This document shows positions 1-11,525 of a stretch of 64,000 nucleotides of DNA, in pieces (positions within the stretch are counted from its first letter, which is position 1; each line of letters begins with the position of its first letter). The notes below the pieces were generated by a model. It did no database searches. It saw nothing but the letters and a program-made list of their open reading frames with translations, and had not been told where the DNA came from. Source of the stretch: Paraphysoderma sedebokerense (Eukaryota; Blastocladiomycota; Physodermatomycetes; Physodermatales; Physodermataceae); the NCBI GenBank assembly GCA_025602915.1, contig JAHLJZ010000005.1, forward strand, positions 310,001 to 374,000. The letters are read 5' to 3'. The position numbers and the translations under genes are program-made.

Positions 1-3000
1 GCTTGCGATATCGGTAAATTTTATACTTCAGCTTCTCAGCTGTCTTCAATTGGTAGCCATGCTAATGAGCGAACAAAACAGTTTGATTTAAACGAAAATC
101 CAGTTGAAAATCTTGATCGCACTATCGCAGATGTAACTTCCTGCTTAGAAGAATCGCATTCGCTCCTTCGTCGAAAGGCGGCAGATACACTGCTTGAACT
201 ATTCGACCCGCAACACATTTCACAGTGGGCTCCCTCGCGGAGTGTAGCCACCGCGTTCTGGCAAGTCAGGTATTTGTCTTTCTTTTCACCACTTGCCTTC
301 TTATCTTGATGAACATCATATTTTGCTTGTGCCTTAGCTTGAAAACCAAAACATCGATAACGCGCCAGATTGTTGCCACAAAAGATCACGATCAGCTGAA
401 ATTATTATTGGACGTGCTCAGTCAATTGCTTATTCAGTGCAATGAATTCCTCCTAGCACGAAAGGTAGGCCTTTTTTTCTAATAATCTTGTCGGAGACGA
501 CCAATCAACCCTTGCATATCACAGGATGTTCTTAACTCTATCCCTGACGTATCGGATCGAATATCGTGCCATACCTCCCTCGAAGCAGCAATTCTAATAT
601 CGCTATGTTCCAGCGATCCGACTATCAATGATTTAGCCATAGGATGTCTTAAGCAAGTTTGTCACAATATAACTTTAATTGAGGATCAGGAACTAGGCCA
701 GACTGTCTCTGGCGCTGGGGTTGCGGACAATTTGCAGATATACATCGAAATATGTCAGTCTGAGGGGACCGTTGGTGGGAGAAGTGCGCAACAAAAACGA
801 TTGCGTAGATTGCTTCGAAACATGCAGAAGCCAACTGCAGGAAACCTTGGTGCTTGGGAAGAAATCTACAAACGTTGGAAATCCATGACTGCTTTAATTG
901 TGAAGGGAGTTGACGATACAGCTGATATGGTGAGAGTTCCTCGGTCCGGCTCAAAAGTTTTCGTGCTCATACTTGTTCCTTAGGCGTCTGAACCTAAAAT
1001 GAAGCGTGGTATCTTCCAACAACGATCGGGTCCGTCGCTCGTAAGCAAAAGTGATGTACAACTTCCTGCTTCTGAAACTGTTGTAAGTGTATCAACTTTT
1101 TACCCCACATTCACGCCCCAAAAGACGTTTGTTTACATTATTGCTATCATAGGATAAAGGACAATGGTCCAACTACACCGGATTTCTCTCAGCTTTGGGA
1201 GTTTGTAATTCTATTCAACCTCAACATGCTTCAAATGAGCAACTTTCGCACCGTCCGAGTCTCGTTAGCTTCGATTCAAATCAGGCCGTCGACAGGTTCT
1301 TAGCTCAAATGGTTGAATTACTCGAATCGGATAACAGTTTGATTAACCAAGGAGTACGCGAAATCCTGGGAAATGAGCTGAATTCAGCATATATCTATAT
1401 CTTGCTCAAACATATGGAAGCTTCAACTAAGAAGTTCTTCGGGCAAAGTGGTGAAGTTTTCTTCACGGATGGAAATATTTCGCATATTGAACAGTCTATC
1501 TCGATATTAAAATTGATAGTGGAGAGAGCACAAGTATGTTCCCTTTCAAGCGCACGATTGACTTTGACCACCAAATTAACTTAGCTGCGATTTATTTTTA
1601 GGACCAATCATCTTCCTTGGGTTATGATAATTTCAGAAATTTAGTGACTTCATTTACCCGTTATCTTGGGCAGATGCCGTTGAACTTCACCTCATTGAGG
1701 GTTAAAATCAGACTTTGTCAGTTGATTGAGACAACCGTGCAGAAAACTGGAATTGTCACGATGAGTCAAGAGATCAAATTTCGAAATAAATTGGTGGCCA
1801 TTTTGATGGAATGGACTTCGGATTTGAGCATGGTACGAAAAATTAATTAAATTTGAATCTGACGGGTTCTAAACATCTCCTGCCTTAGATTTCATCGGAA
1901 CAATTAGTGAACGAAGAAACTTCAAAACTTCAAAAATTGAAACGGGATTTGGATCAATCTTGCTTGAAAGCTATGAGATTGCTTTTGTTTCAGTTACCCG
2001 TGCTTCCTCCAGAAGAAGTCGGAGACTCAGATATTTCAGTCGTCAAAACTAATCTGTTTTATAAATTTTTCTCGTTCTTCCTTCAATTGCTGAGTAAATG
2101 CAAAGTTGCGGAGGTTCGTGTGATTCAAGCATTCACCGGGAGAGGCCGACATTAACGTCTTGCTTCTAGAATTCTCAGTCTAAGGATTCCGTCGTGAGCA
2201 TTGGCAAAGATTTGACCATCCTGAAAGAGCATGCTATATTTGCCCTATCTAATTTACTTTCGGCAAATATAGATATAGGGCTTCAATTTTCCCTGACCAT
2301 GGGTTATCACGAAGATTTTGCCATTAGGACTGCCTTCATGCAGGTGCTGACAAACGTTTTGAGCCAAGGAGCTGAATTCGATCTCCTCGCAGAAAAGGGC
2401 ATGCATGGGAAATATGATAAATTGGTGAAAATGCTGCTTGAAGGAGATCTCACCTTGGCTGTCGCTTTGTGTGAAGTTGCAGGGCCGGAGTCCGATGAAG
2501 CAGCCGATATGTTGCTTTCTATATTTGAATCGCAAGGACGAACTATGGATTTGCTAAAAGCTGTTATGGAGCGGGAGATAGCTAAAACTGGTATATTCCG
2601 ATAAGCTATGTTTCTCAAGTAGTTTCGATCTATTGTCTAACTCACTACAATACAGATGCTCCAACAACGATTTTCCGACGGAATTCTATGGGTACAAAAA
2701 TGCTCACGATGTTTTCCAAAATTCACGGTTCTGAATTCCTTCATTCTACGCTACACGCTTCGGTATCGAGCGTGCTTGAAAATCCAATTCCCTTCGAAGT
2801 GGACCCAGCAAAATTAAAATCAGTTGATGAACGGCCACGTAATCTCGAAAACTTACGAGTTACCACCCAAAAATTAGTTGATGACATCTTTAGTTCGACA
2901 TCTCGCATGCCAACCGCTTTTCGGCACATTTGTCATCTACTCACAACAATTGTCGGAACGAAGTTTCCCGACTCCAGTTTGAATGCAGTTGCCGGGTTCA

Positions 3001-6000
3001 TATTCCTTCGATTCTTTTGTCCTGCAATCGTGGCTCCAGAATCCAGCGGACTTGTGACCACTCGCCCGACTCGGGAAGGACTACGTGGATTAGTGTTAAT
3101 CGCAAAAACGGTTCAAAATTTAGCAAATTTAGTGTCTTTCGGGAACAAGGAAGAGTACATGATTGAAATGAATACGGTCTTGGAAGCAAATATTCCCAGA
3201 TGTATTCAATTCTTGAAAGATATCTCTTCGGTGAGTGATTTTTGGTTGGAGATTCCTCCTCAAATTGCGGAAGCTAACGAAGCGTCTAGGTTCAACAGTC
3301 CCTACCTAATGCAAACGCCGCAGAAGTAACTCCCATCGATGAATCCGATTTAACACGTCTTCATAGATTTATAAGCGTCAACATGGAAAAGATAGGAAAG
3401 GAACTTCATTCATTTAAAACAAAAGGAGTGAGGGCATCATACATAGAGGACGAAAGCACTCTCGGAAAGTCTCTAAATAAAACGCCGTTCGATCGATTGT
3501 CGTTAATTATCTTGGCTTTAGGAGAACCGCCTGAGCAACTTAAATCTGAGGTTTTTTTCGACTTTTATCTGCTTTCAGTCAATGTGAAGTATTTATTAAA
3601 CAAGTAAATGTAGGGCAGGAATTTTAGGCGAAATACTCTTAAACCAGCAGGAACGAATTCGATGTATTCTGAATTCATGCAGCGTAACGCAGTCAAAAAC
3701 TTGGAGAGTGTAACGTCAAAGAAATTCTTTTACGATGGAGGTTTTTCAAAGGTATAGAATGTTTCATCAGGTTTTTTCCACATATTCGGCTGACAATTGC
3801 ATTGTTAAGGAACGCCGTCATCTCTATTATTTTATTGCCAGACGGTTGATTCCAGAATCAGTTGATATGGAGTTAGCTACTTATCATATTTTGCAGGTTA
3901 GTCAACTATCATTGCTATTAATTCATCACCGCTTATTAACAATCATATCAGACGATGAAAGCTGCATTCTCTCAATCATACGATGTTGTCGTAGATCTTT
4001 CGTTTTTCGAGGCAATCAACGAAATATCATACCAATGGATGAGCGAATTCCTTCAACTACTTTTCACTGAAGCGATAGAGAATTTAAACGCTATTTACGT
4101 TCTCAACTGCAATTCTAATTTCAAAAAATTCTTCAAGAACATACCTCATATCCTTTTATGCCTTGTAATACTCATCAAATGTTACCCTTCCAACATTATT
4201 TTTTAACTGCTTTACGTCAGTGGATCACCAAGCTAACTTCGAAGGTTATGTTTGTTTCGAGTGTGAATGAACTACATGAGTTCATCAACCCCCAGGAGCT
4301 TAAATTACCGAAAACCACATGTAGGGATCGATCTAATACTGTCTAGCTCGCCAAAGCTATTGGTACTGACTTGAATATTTTTTAGTATCATTGGGTGTCG
4401 ATGCAGTTGTATTTTCCCCAGTCACGAGAATATCGTATGACATATTCCGACAAAGCGTTCCCGTGATTTTGAAAGTCTCGGCAGAAACTATTCAAGTCAT
4501 TACTGTTAGTATCATCAGAAGTTCGACTGCGATGCCTCTTCACTAACGCAAACCTACATTTGATAGTTGAAAAAACAAGACCTTCAGGGAATGCAGGTTT
4601 ACTTAAATGATATATGGCATATTGCGGACCTGGCAGAAGGTTGGTATAGTATTCTCAGTACCAAATGATCGACGTAATGACAATACTGACCGAGACTTTA
4701 TGCAGTGGTTGCTGTATCGAATAAGCAGGATGAGGTGGAATTTGTAATCAAATTCGCTCATGGACGAGGTAACGTCGTTCTCGGAAGCCCGAAGTTTGAG
4801 ATGATTTCGCAGGTAAATGTCGACTGATTGCACTTGCACGCAAATAATTATCTCACGTGTATATTATATCACGAAAAGGCCATAGCGCATGCCAAAGCGA
4901 AGCTGCGGTTAGACTCTAAACCTGATGAAGATGCTCATAGGAGTATCCGTCCTAGCGATGTCCCGGGTACCCTCCTCACGATGGCACTTCTCAACATAGG
5001 AAGTGATGTTCCTCTTTTACGAAACGCATCTTACGACCTCCTCAATGCACTTTCGGTTACCTTCAATTTTAATGTTCATAATCTTCTTATACATTCACCT
5101 GGTTTATCGGTTCCGTTCAACAATACTGCATTTGCGACGTTGCTTAGTAGGGAATTATCTACCAAAGTTACCCATTTTACTCTTGAATTTCTGTCAGAAT
5201 GTTGCGTGGGTTTCGCGCGTGCGTCAACGAAAGACAAACATCTATGTTTGCAATTTATGACACCATGGTTGCTTAATCTTGACAATGCACTTCACTTTGA
5301 TTCCACGTCTCGTGGGAAGGTAAAAGACATTTTGAAGAAATTAGTGGATTTGACTGTGAAAGAAAAGGATGTAAGTTAAGCAATCGCTCAGTTCTGCGTC
5401 GCCTACAGATCATTGATTTCTCTTCTTTCAATTCAAGCTATTTCCGGCTTTTCAAGATACTGTCTGGGCTACCCTTTCTCATATGGACGAAGATATTGTG
5501 CTGACAGTAATGAATATTTTAATTGACCTGGGATTAGAGAAAGGCCCTTGGTCAGCTGAACTCGACACTGCCGCCAACACCATAGTGACGTTGGGATACG
5601 CAGATTCAAACTTAAGTACGTAAGAATGCAAGATAAGAATTACTTTCATCGTCACTAACTACCGTACTTCTAGTCTCGGGGAGCCTCATAAATCGCCTCC
5701 GCCGCGCAATCGATCAAATTCCGGCGCTTAACAAAAAGCCCATTTCTGAACACCCATTATGGAATGAAATCGCCTGCCTAAGTCGTATCCTGCTAGTAGT
5801 TTCCTTTAAAAATGTCACCATAGTCCAGAATTATCTTTCTGAGATTCTATATGTCATTCTTGCGCTCGTTGCTGTTGGACCTCCTCCTTTCCGTTCAACG
5901 ATTCACGGGTTGGTCGTGAACATAGTCCATACTCTTTGTATAAACGCCCCGCCGGATTCGGAAGAAGCCAAATATTTAAATCTTCTTCTCCTTGAATTTG

Positions 6001-7714
6001 CTGATCCGAAGTGTTTGCTTCTCTTTGGTTTGAATCGGGGCTATTCCGGAGAACCTGCGGTAGCTAGCGAAATGATGTCTGAAGTCCCAAGTCAATTGGA
6101 ATTGTCTGCCGTGGCGACCATTTCCAACTTACTCATCGATATACTTTTGAACGGTGCTCATACCCCAGGTACGTATTATTATATCCCTATTTTGGCGCTT
6201 GTGATTATATATTAATTCTTAACATAGAAGAGGCAAATGCATACGCTGCTCGATTCATGTCACTCATCGCCAGTTCTGCCTTCCGTCGCGACCTATTCGT
6301 GCAGCCACGCGCTTTTATCGCACTGGGCTGCCTCAGCGGTAACGAAATTAACGATGACTGCCTTAGTCAAGTTTTGGGTATGCTACGCTTCGCCTTATTA
6401 AACTTCAATGAAGATAACCCAGAGTTGGCGATAAGTATCATCATCTGCTTGAATATGATGATTGGGAATGCGCCGGCAGATTCTATTTTCTTGAAGTACA
6501 TATTCTGGGTCGCCTTTTCGATCATTCAGATAGGAGATGTTCGTCTATTCGCTGCAGCCTTGCCGCTCGTTGACGCAACGTTGCGTAATCTGGATAGTAA
6601 TGGGTTTTTCCTGGAAGAGGGTCCTTCAAACTTTCTTATGCGTGTTCGTCAAGATTTGAAAGAAGTCGGTGAAAGTTTGGATACCATTACAGGGATACAT
6701 TTCAAAGCGGATTTCTCTTTCGCCACCGCTGCAAACTTATTGAAAGGAATCAAGAATGGTGAAACCAAACAAGGGACTATCAAGCTACTGGCCACTTTTA
6801 TAGAAATTTGTCGCGTCGGAAGACAAAACAAAGAAAAAGTGGAATCGGATTTACTGGGTTATGTCGTTCCTTTGATCCCAAGTGGTAGTATAGATATCAA
6901 AGATATTCTGTGGTTATCTGGTGTCTCGACTGAACCCGAACAACCGAAAGAACCATCGTCTTCAGCGCCTACATCTCCGAAACCGCAAGACTTGACCGAT
7001 CCGTCACCAGGTGGAGACATGAATTCAGAAAAAGCGGATAGAGTGCTTGATAAATTAAATATTTCGAATACAACGGCTGCTGTTTTGGTCTTGTCCATTT
7101 TGGTGACTATCTTGAGTAACGCAGAATTTGAAAGCGAACAGCAACAAGTATATCAGATTCTAGCCGAAGCTGCTATTCTTCTCCCCGAAGCATTCGCTTT
7201 AGTGTATGTACTACCTTTCTCAACTTCACCTCTGACACTTAATCCATCTAACCAAAACTCTCTCCTTATTTCTCCTCGTCCCATCCAAAAAAAATAGTCT
7301 CGAATTAGCAGTTCCAAGACTCCAATCCGTGATATTAACATCCCAAGACCACAATTTAATATCCCTAGTCAACTCAATCCTCTACACCATTGTTTCCAAT
7401 CCAAAATTCTTGGCAACAACGATGAACTTGAAAAATTCTAAACGTTCGTTGGCTAGTATCCTTGAAGCATTACAGTTTAAAGGGTTACTAGAAAGTGGAT
7501 CGTTCGAGAATATGGCGGTTAGAAATAGGAAATTGGAGTCTGCTAAATTGGCGGCTGGACTCGTTGATATGGTAATTGCTTTTTCTTTTTTTATTTTGGG
7601 TTTATCTGGTTCTTTGGGTTTTAAGAATTATGAATTAGAAAGAAGTGATTCTAAAATTGGTTTTTTGTTGGTTAGGTATTACGAGTCGCCCCGGAACAAG
7701 ATGACGAAGATTAG
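1..7714 (+). CDS. NF1: Neurofibromin/IRA-type Ras GTPase-activating protein, 5' end outside window
   Basis: This large intron-rich gene enters the window in frame (codons start at base 1) and would switch Ras off by stimulating GTP hydrolysis. The RasGAP domain lies at about 2200-3230. The motif IFRRNSMGTK at about 2670-2700 carries the arginine finger (first Arg, codon 2676-2678), and FLRFFCPAI at about 3005-3030 is the family FLR motif. A Sec14-like segment follows (about 3650-4350; LNCNSNF), then a long helical neurofibromin C-terminal region containing DVPGTLL, FMTPWLLNL and HGLVVNIVHTLC, which matches animal NF1 almost block by block. The best 3' end splices 7570/7676 so that the protein ends in an acidic tail at the TAG at 7712-7714; without that splice it would run to 7751. 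The upstream half is missing only because the window starts here. Exons are joined by about 20 short introns. One, near 4148-4215, may be of U12 type. Identity is certain to family. Confidence 0.9.
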
Positions 7715-8042
7715 TTTGGATAGAATCAAAAGGATTTCAAAAAAGCCTTGAAAATTGAATAATCAAAAGAGCAAATGCTTGAATTTTGTATATAATATAT
7801 TAAATTCCTATATATCTCATACTCAATTTTTGAGTTCCTTCATATTTCAAAATTATCGAAACTATCGTCTTAAATCTATTAAATTTGTTTATTGTACATG
7901 GAATAAGCTATACTACACCCACTAAGCAAAAAAAAAGCAAAAAAAAAATACAAAGGAAATTTAACCAATATGGTACAACCTACAATCCACATTATCACCT
8001 TCGATGTAACTCATGACTGATGATTACCAAAAACGAACTCAC
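7715..8042. other. Intergenic, convergent 3' ends
   Basis: AT-rich spacer between two convergent genes, with A-runs at about 7925-7950. It presumably holds both 3' UTRs. I see no gene, repeat or structured RNA. Confidence 0.6.
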
Positions 8043-11000
8043 TCAAGTGACGATTTCGACGACACAAATAACAGTTAACAATACGGCGTAACAAGCTACC
8101 AAGAATAACCCGTACATTTTTCCCATTTGGAAGTGACTAAGCGGGACGACGATTAAGGAGATTAATAAAATGGAGAGTAAAACGATGATGGCGGCGAAGA
8201 TGGAGTCGTCGAGTGTGAGTGTGTAAGAGGATGAGTTGAACGTAATGTACGTCACGGAGAAACCGACACCGAGGACAAGGTTTACTAAGGAATATGGAAG
8301 ATTGAAGAGGGGGTGTTAGAATTTGAGATAGTGAGGGGAGGTATTGGAAAATGAGGATTTTAAATAACTTACACATAGGACTACCATAGCAGGCTGACAC
8401 GGCCATGAGAGGGTACCCTAATTTTGCCATGGTGACGTTGGCGATGGCATCTATTTCGTGTTATCAAGAATAATGAGTGGGACGGTGAGTTTCAAGCAAG
8501 TGGTTGTGGAATTTTAACAGATGAGGAACTTACCGCCCAAACTATTTCCTATAGCGAAAATAGTCATGCCGAGGAGTGCATGCGAAATATTTAAAATCAA
8601 TCCGTAAGCCTACGAGTCCCACGACATCCCGAAGACGATCATTCGTTAGTCAGAGTTGGAATTTCTGGATATTCAACATGATGAAACGGTGTAACGGACC
8701 TTTAATATCCCGACGACTTCATTCGCAACGACATAAATCCACACTACGCTCGTACAAAATCCAACCCAGCAAATCGCGGCTAACCCTCGGTATTTTATTT
8801 TTTCTCTACGTTTGGCTTTTAATTCGGCTGTTGATGGGAGTGGACTTGCCGCTTGTTCTCTGATAGTCGTGATATCGTCCGGATTCTCGGTATTAGAAAT
8901 GCTGCTTTCTGCGAGGGAAGGTCGAGAAGATGTGTAATCGGGTGTCGTGAGGTAGTAGTATTTCATCCATACTGTCGAGAAGATGGTGAGGAAGGTGGTG
9001 ACGGAAAACGCGACGAGTACTCTGTAGGGTAGGGGGAGGGTAGTGTTGGACCAGTCTGTATAAACAAAAAGAACAGATAAATTTCAGTATTCAATGATGC
9101 GAGTAGAGTCAAAGAAGGGGCAAGTGATATGATACCGAATAGAGTAAAGCAAATCATAAATCCAGCCATAAATATTTGGATCAAAGTTAATCCAGGATGG
9201 AAATAGGTAGCGTGAAGATTTGACAAAAAGTTCCTCGTCTCATCTGATACAGGTATTATATCCGATGAATACAATTCTTTGGAGGTGGTAGTATCGGAAA
9301 AAGAATGAGATGGGTGGCTCAAGTCCACGACAGGGATGCTAATGGGTGAGAAATCGTGATAGAGGTCAGGTCAGCGACTAAAACCACAAACAATGGGGGA
9401 AATCATTGAAAATAATAGGAAATGAGGTAAGGAGATAACAGGAGAGGAGATACAGTACGTGATTCTTAACAGAAACCAAATCGGAGTGATGATGGTACCG
9501 GTAAACCGTTCAAGTCTAGATTTGTGCTTCCAAAAATGTACTATAGGGAATAACAGAGAGACGATCGAAGGTTTAGAATTCGGTATTGGCGGCCGAGTAT
9601 TGAAATGCGAGGCTGTGGGTTCGATGGAGTCTTGAAGTTCTTCTGTTTCTTGTGGAGGATAGTCCGATTCGTTGAGTAGGGAGGCGGTAGACGGAAAGAC
9701 ATTGTCGGCTGTGGCATTGGAAGTTGGGGAGTCGAGCTCAGCTTGCGAAGAAGAGGTTGAAATGTTTGTGCTCAAGGGAATCAATAGATTCGATGACTTT
9801 TGATCTCGATCGAGGATTTCTTCGGGTAAGTGTTGGTGAATGTCATCAAAGTAACTTTCTGGAACGTGCCAAGAATTACGGCGCTTTTTAAAAGTAGTGA
9901 AATCGTTGGGCGTCAAAAGTTGATTTGATCCGACTGACAAACGATTAGGTGATATGGAAGATGACGATGCTCCCATTTTGCTATGTTGAACTGCTTCATA
10001 GAATTCGACAGCTGAGATCAGAGACTTTTTGTGCATTAATTTCTTGTTGTGTCGAGCACGAGGGGAGGAAGGAAACGGGATAAGGTCTGACATTCGGTCT
10101 TCCTCGACGATGGGAATATCGGTGACAATCCGAGGTAGAGATCCTCTGCGATACTTTGGGATTAGCGGTGCTGATTCTGCATCGATTTCATCGTCTATAT
10201 TTTTGCGAGTGGGATGTGATCAGTTTGGCCACCATTCAAAGTTGAGTTACGGGGAAATAAACAAACACAATAACATACCAGATCCGTCTTTGGTTTCCTC
10301 GACACCTTCCTCGGCCTGCAACGTACTGTCCTCGATTTTTGGTCTTTCTTTACTCTTTTTGTGAAGCCAACTGCTGAGAACGACCACCATTACATAAAAT
10401 AGGTAATAAATAATCATGACGACTCCTTCTACGAAATGAACGGTCTTGTCGGAGATGACGACGAGCATCAGCAGCAATGCACCAAAAAAGAACAAGACAT
10501 CTCTGAAGAAGGGTCTCCTCTGAACAACGAATGGGGAAAAGTAGGCGACAGAGCCCACGACCATTGTAGTGATAAACGAGCTGGCTCCTACAAGTTCGCC
10601 TATAGCGAGTGATCCGGAGCCGGCTTTCATTGCGGTGAATGTGCTAAAGAGATCAGGTGCGCCGTTCCCTAATGCCAAGATTGTGACTCCTGCCAGACTT
10701 TCCGGCATATCGAGAGAATCTGCGATCGAGGTGAGCAGGGGGCCTTTATTTTTGTACAAGAGACAAGAAGGATTTAGTGTACTGTGACAAAAGAGGTAGG
10801 TGGTGGGTGAAGTACACTTACAAAAGAATTCCGAGGCCACAGTCCCGACGAAAATGAATAGAAACAAGAGCCATAGTGACTAGAATGGAGTAAAATCAAG
10901 AATTAGAGAGGGAGAATGGTAGAGGTAGGAAGGGAGGATGGAGAAGGGAAACCATTGAGAGCAAAGCCAAGAATCTAAAGGAGATTGTGGAGCAATAGTA

Positions 11001-11243
11001 GAAGGAGAGGTAGTTGAGGAAGCCCTCGTACTCTGCGGAGCAATTGGCCCTGACGAAGGCGCACTGGTTTGGCAGGGAGGATAGGTTTTGGCATGGGTGG
11101 GCAATGCGGTCTAGGGAGAGAGGGGCTGGGGTTGATGTAGAGGAGGATGCGAGAGCGGGAGTGAGAGTGGAAGTGAGGGTGAGAGCGAGGGAGAGAGCGA
11201 GTGTGAGGGAGAGATGGCGATGCAGGGTGAGGGACGAGGGCAT
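8043..11243 (-). CDS. CCX-family sodium/calcium (cation/Ca2+) exchanger
   Basis: Nine exons give an 834-residue membrane exchanger: 10953-11243, 10822-10879, 10279-10743, 9459-10194, 9136-9338, 8700-9055, 8534-8609, 8373-8450 and 8043-8284. The start at 11243 opens a signal peptide (residues 1-32), followed by the cysteine-rich luminal segment typical of CCX/NCLX proteins (CAFVRANC, NYLSFYYC). The first alpha repeat holds GNGAPDLFS, the second GNSLGDAIANVT; these are the ion-binding motifs of the family. A long cytosolic loop of about 300 residues (exon 4), rich in Ser and charged residues, separates the two membrane halves. Such proteins exchange Na+, H+ or K+ for Ca2+ or Mn2+ at ER, vacuolar or mitochondrial membranes; the ion and compartment cannot be read from the sequence. 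The gene shares a 282-bp divergent promoter with the ankyrin/RING gene. Confidence 0.88.
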
Positions 11244-11310
11244 CTGAGAGAGAGAGTGAGAGTGGGTGAGTGCGCAGAGTAGAGAGAGAGAGAGAGAGAG
11301 AGAGGGAATG
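11100..11310 (+). repeat. GA-rich purine tract with (AG)n microsatellite
   Basis: The + strand is almost pure G/A here, ending in about 13 AG units at 11281-11302. On the minus strand it forms the CT-rich 5' UTR and signal-peptide codons of the exchanger gene, whose ATG is at 11243. Confidence 0.85.
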
Positions 11311-11525
11311 GAATGCGAGTAAGAATGCAATGCAATTAGAGGAGGGAATCTAAAATGGAATGCCCAGTGAGCGGAATGCGGAATATTACAACCGACTCGC
11401 CCTGCTCCACTCGAACACTCCATCTATTACTCATACTCACTACCTATATTCACTACCTATATTCACTACCTATCTGCATATACACTATCTATATATACAC
11501 TCTCTACACACTCTCATTATCCCAA
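11244..11525. promoter_or_regulatory. Bidirectional promoter between exchanger and ankyrin/RING genes
   Basis: This is a 282-bp divergent spacer. Each gene's sense strand is pyrimidine-rich at its 5' end, so the purine/pyrimidine skew flips inside the spacer. No specific factor site is recognisable. Confidence 0.5.
11436..11520 (+). repeat. Short tandem repeat CACTACCTATATT followed by TAYA-rich leader
   Basis: Two and a half near-perfect copies of a 13-base unit (CACTACCTATATT) lie at about 11440-11475, followed by a degenerate CTATATA-rich run. The tract sits in the presumed 5' UTR or promoter of the ankyrin/RING gene, just upstream of its ATG at 11526. Confidence 0.7.
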
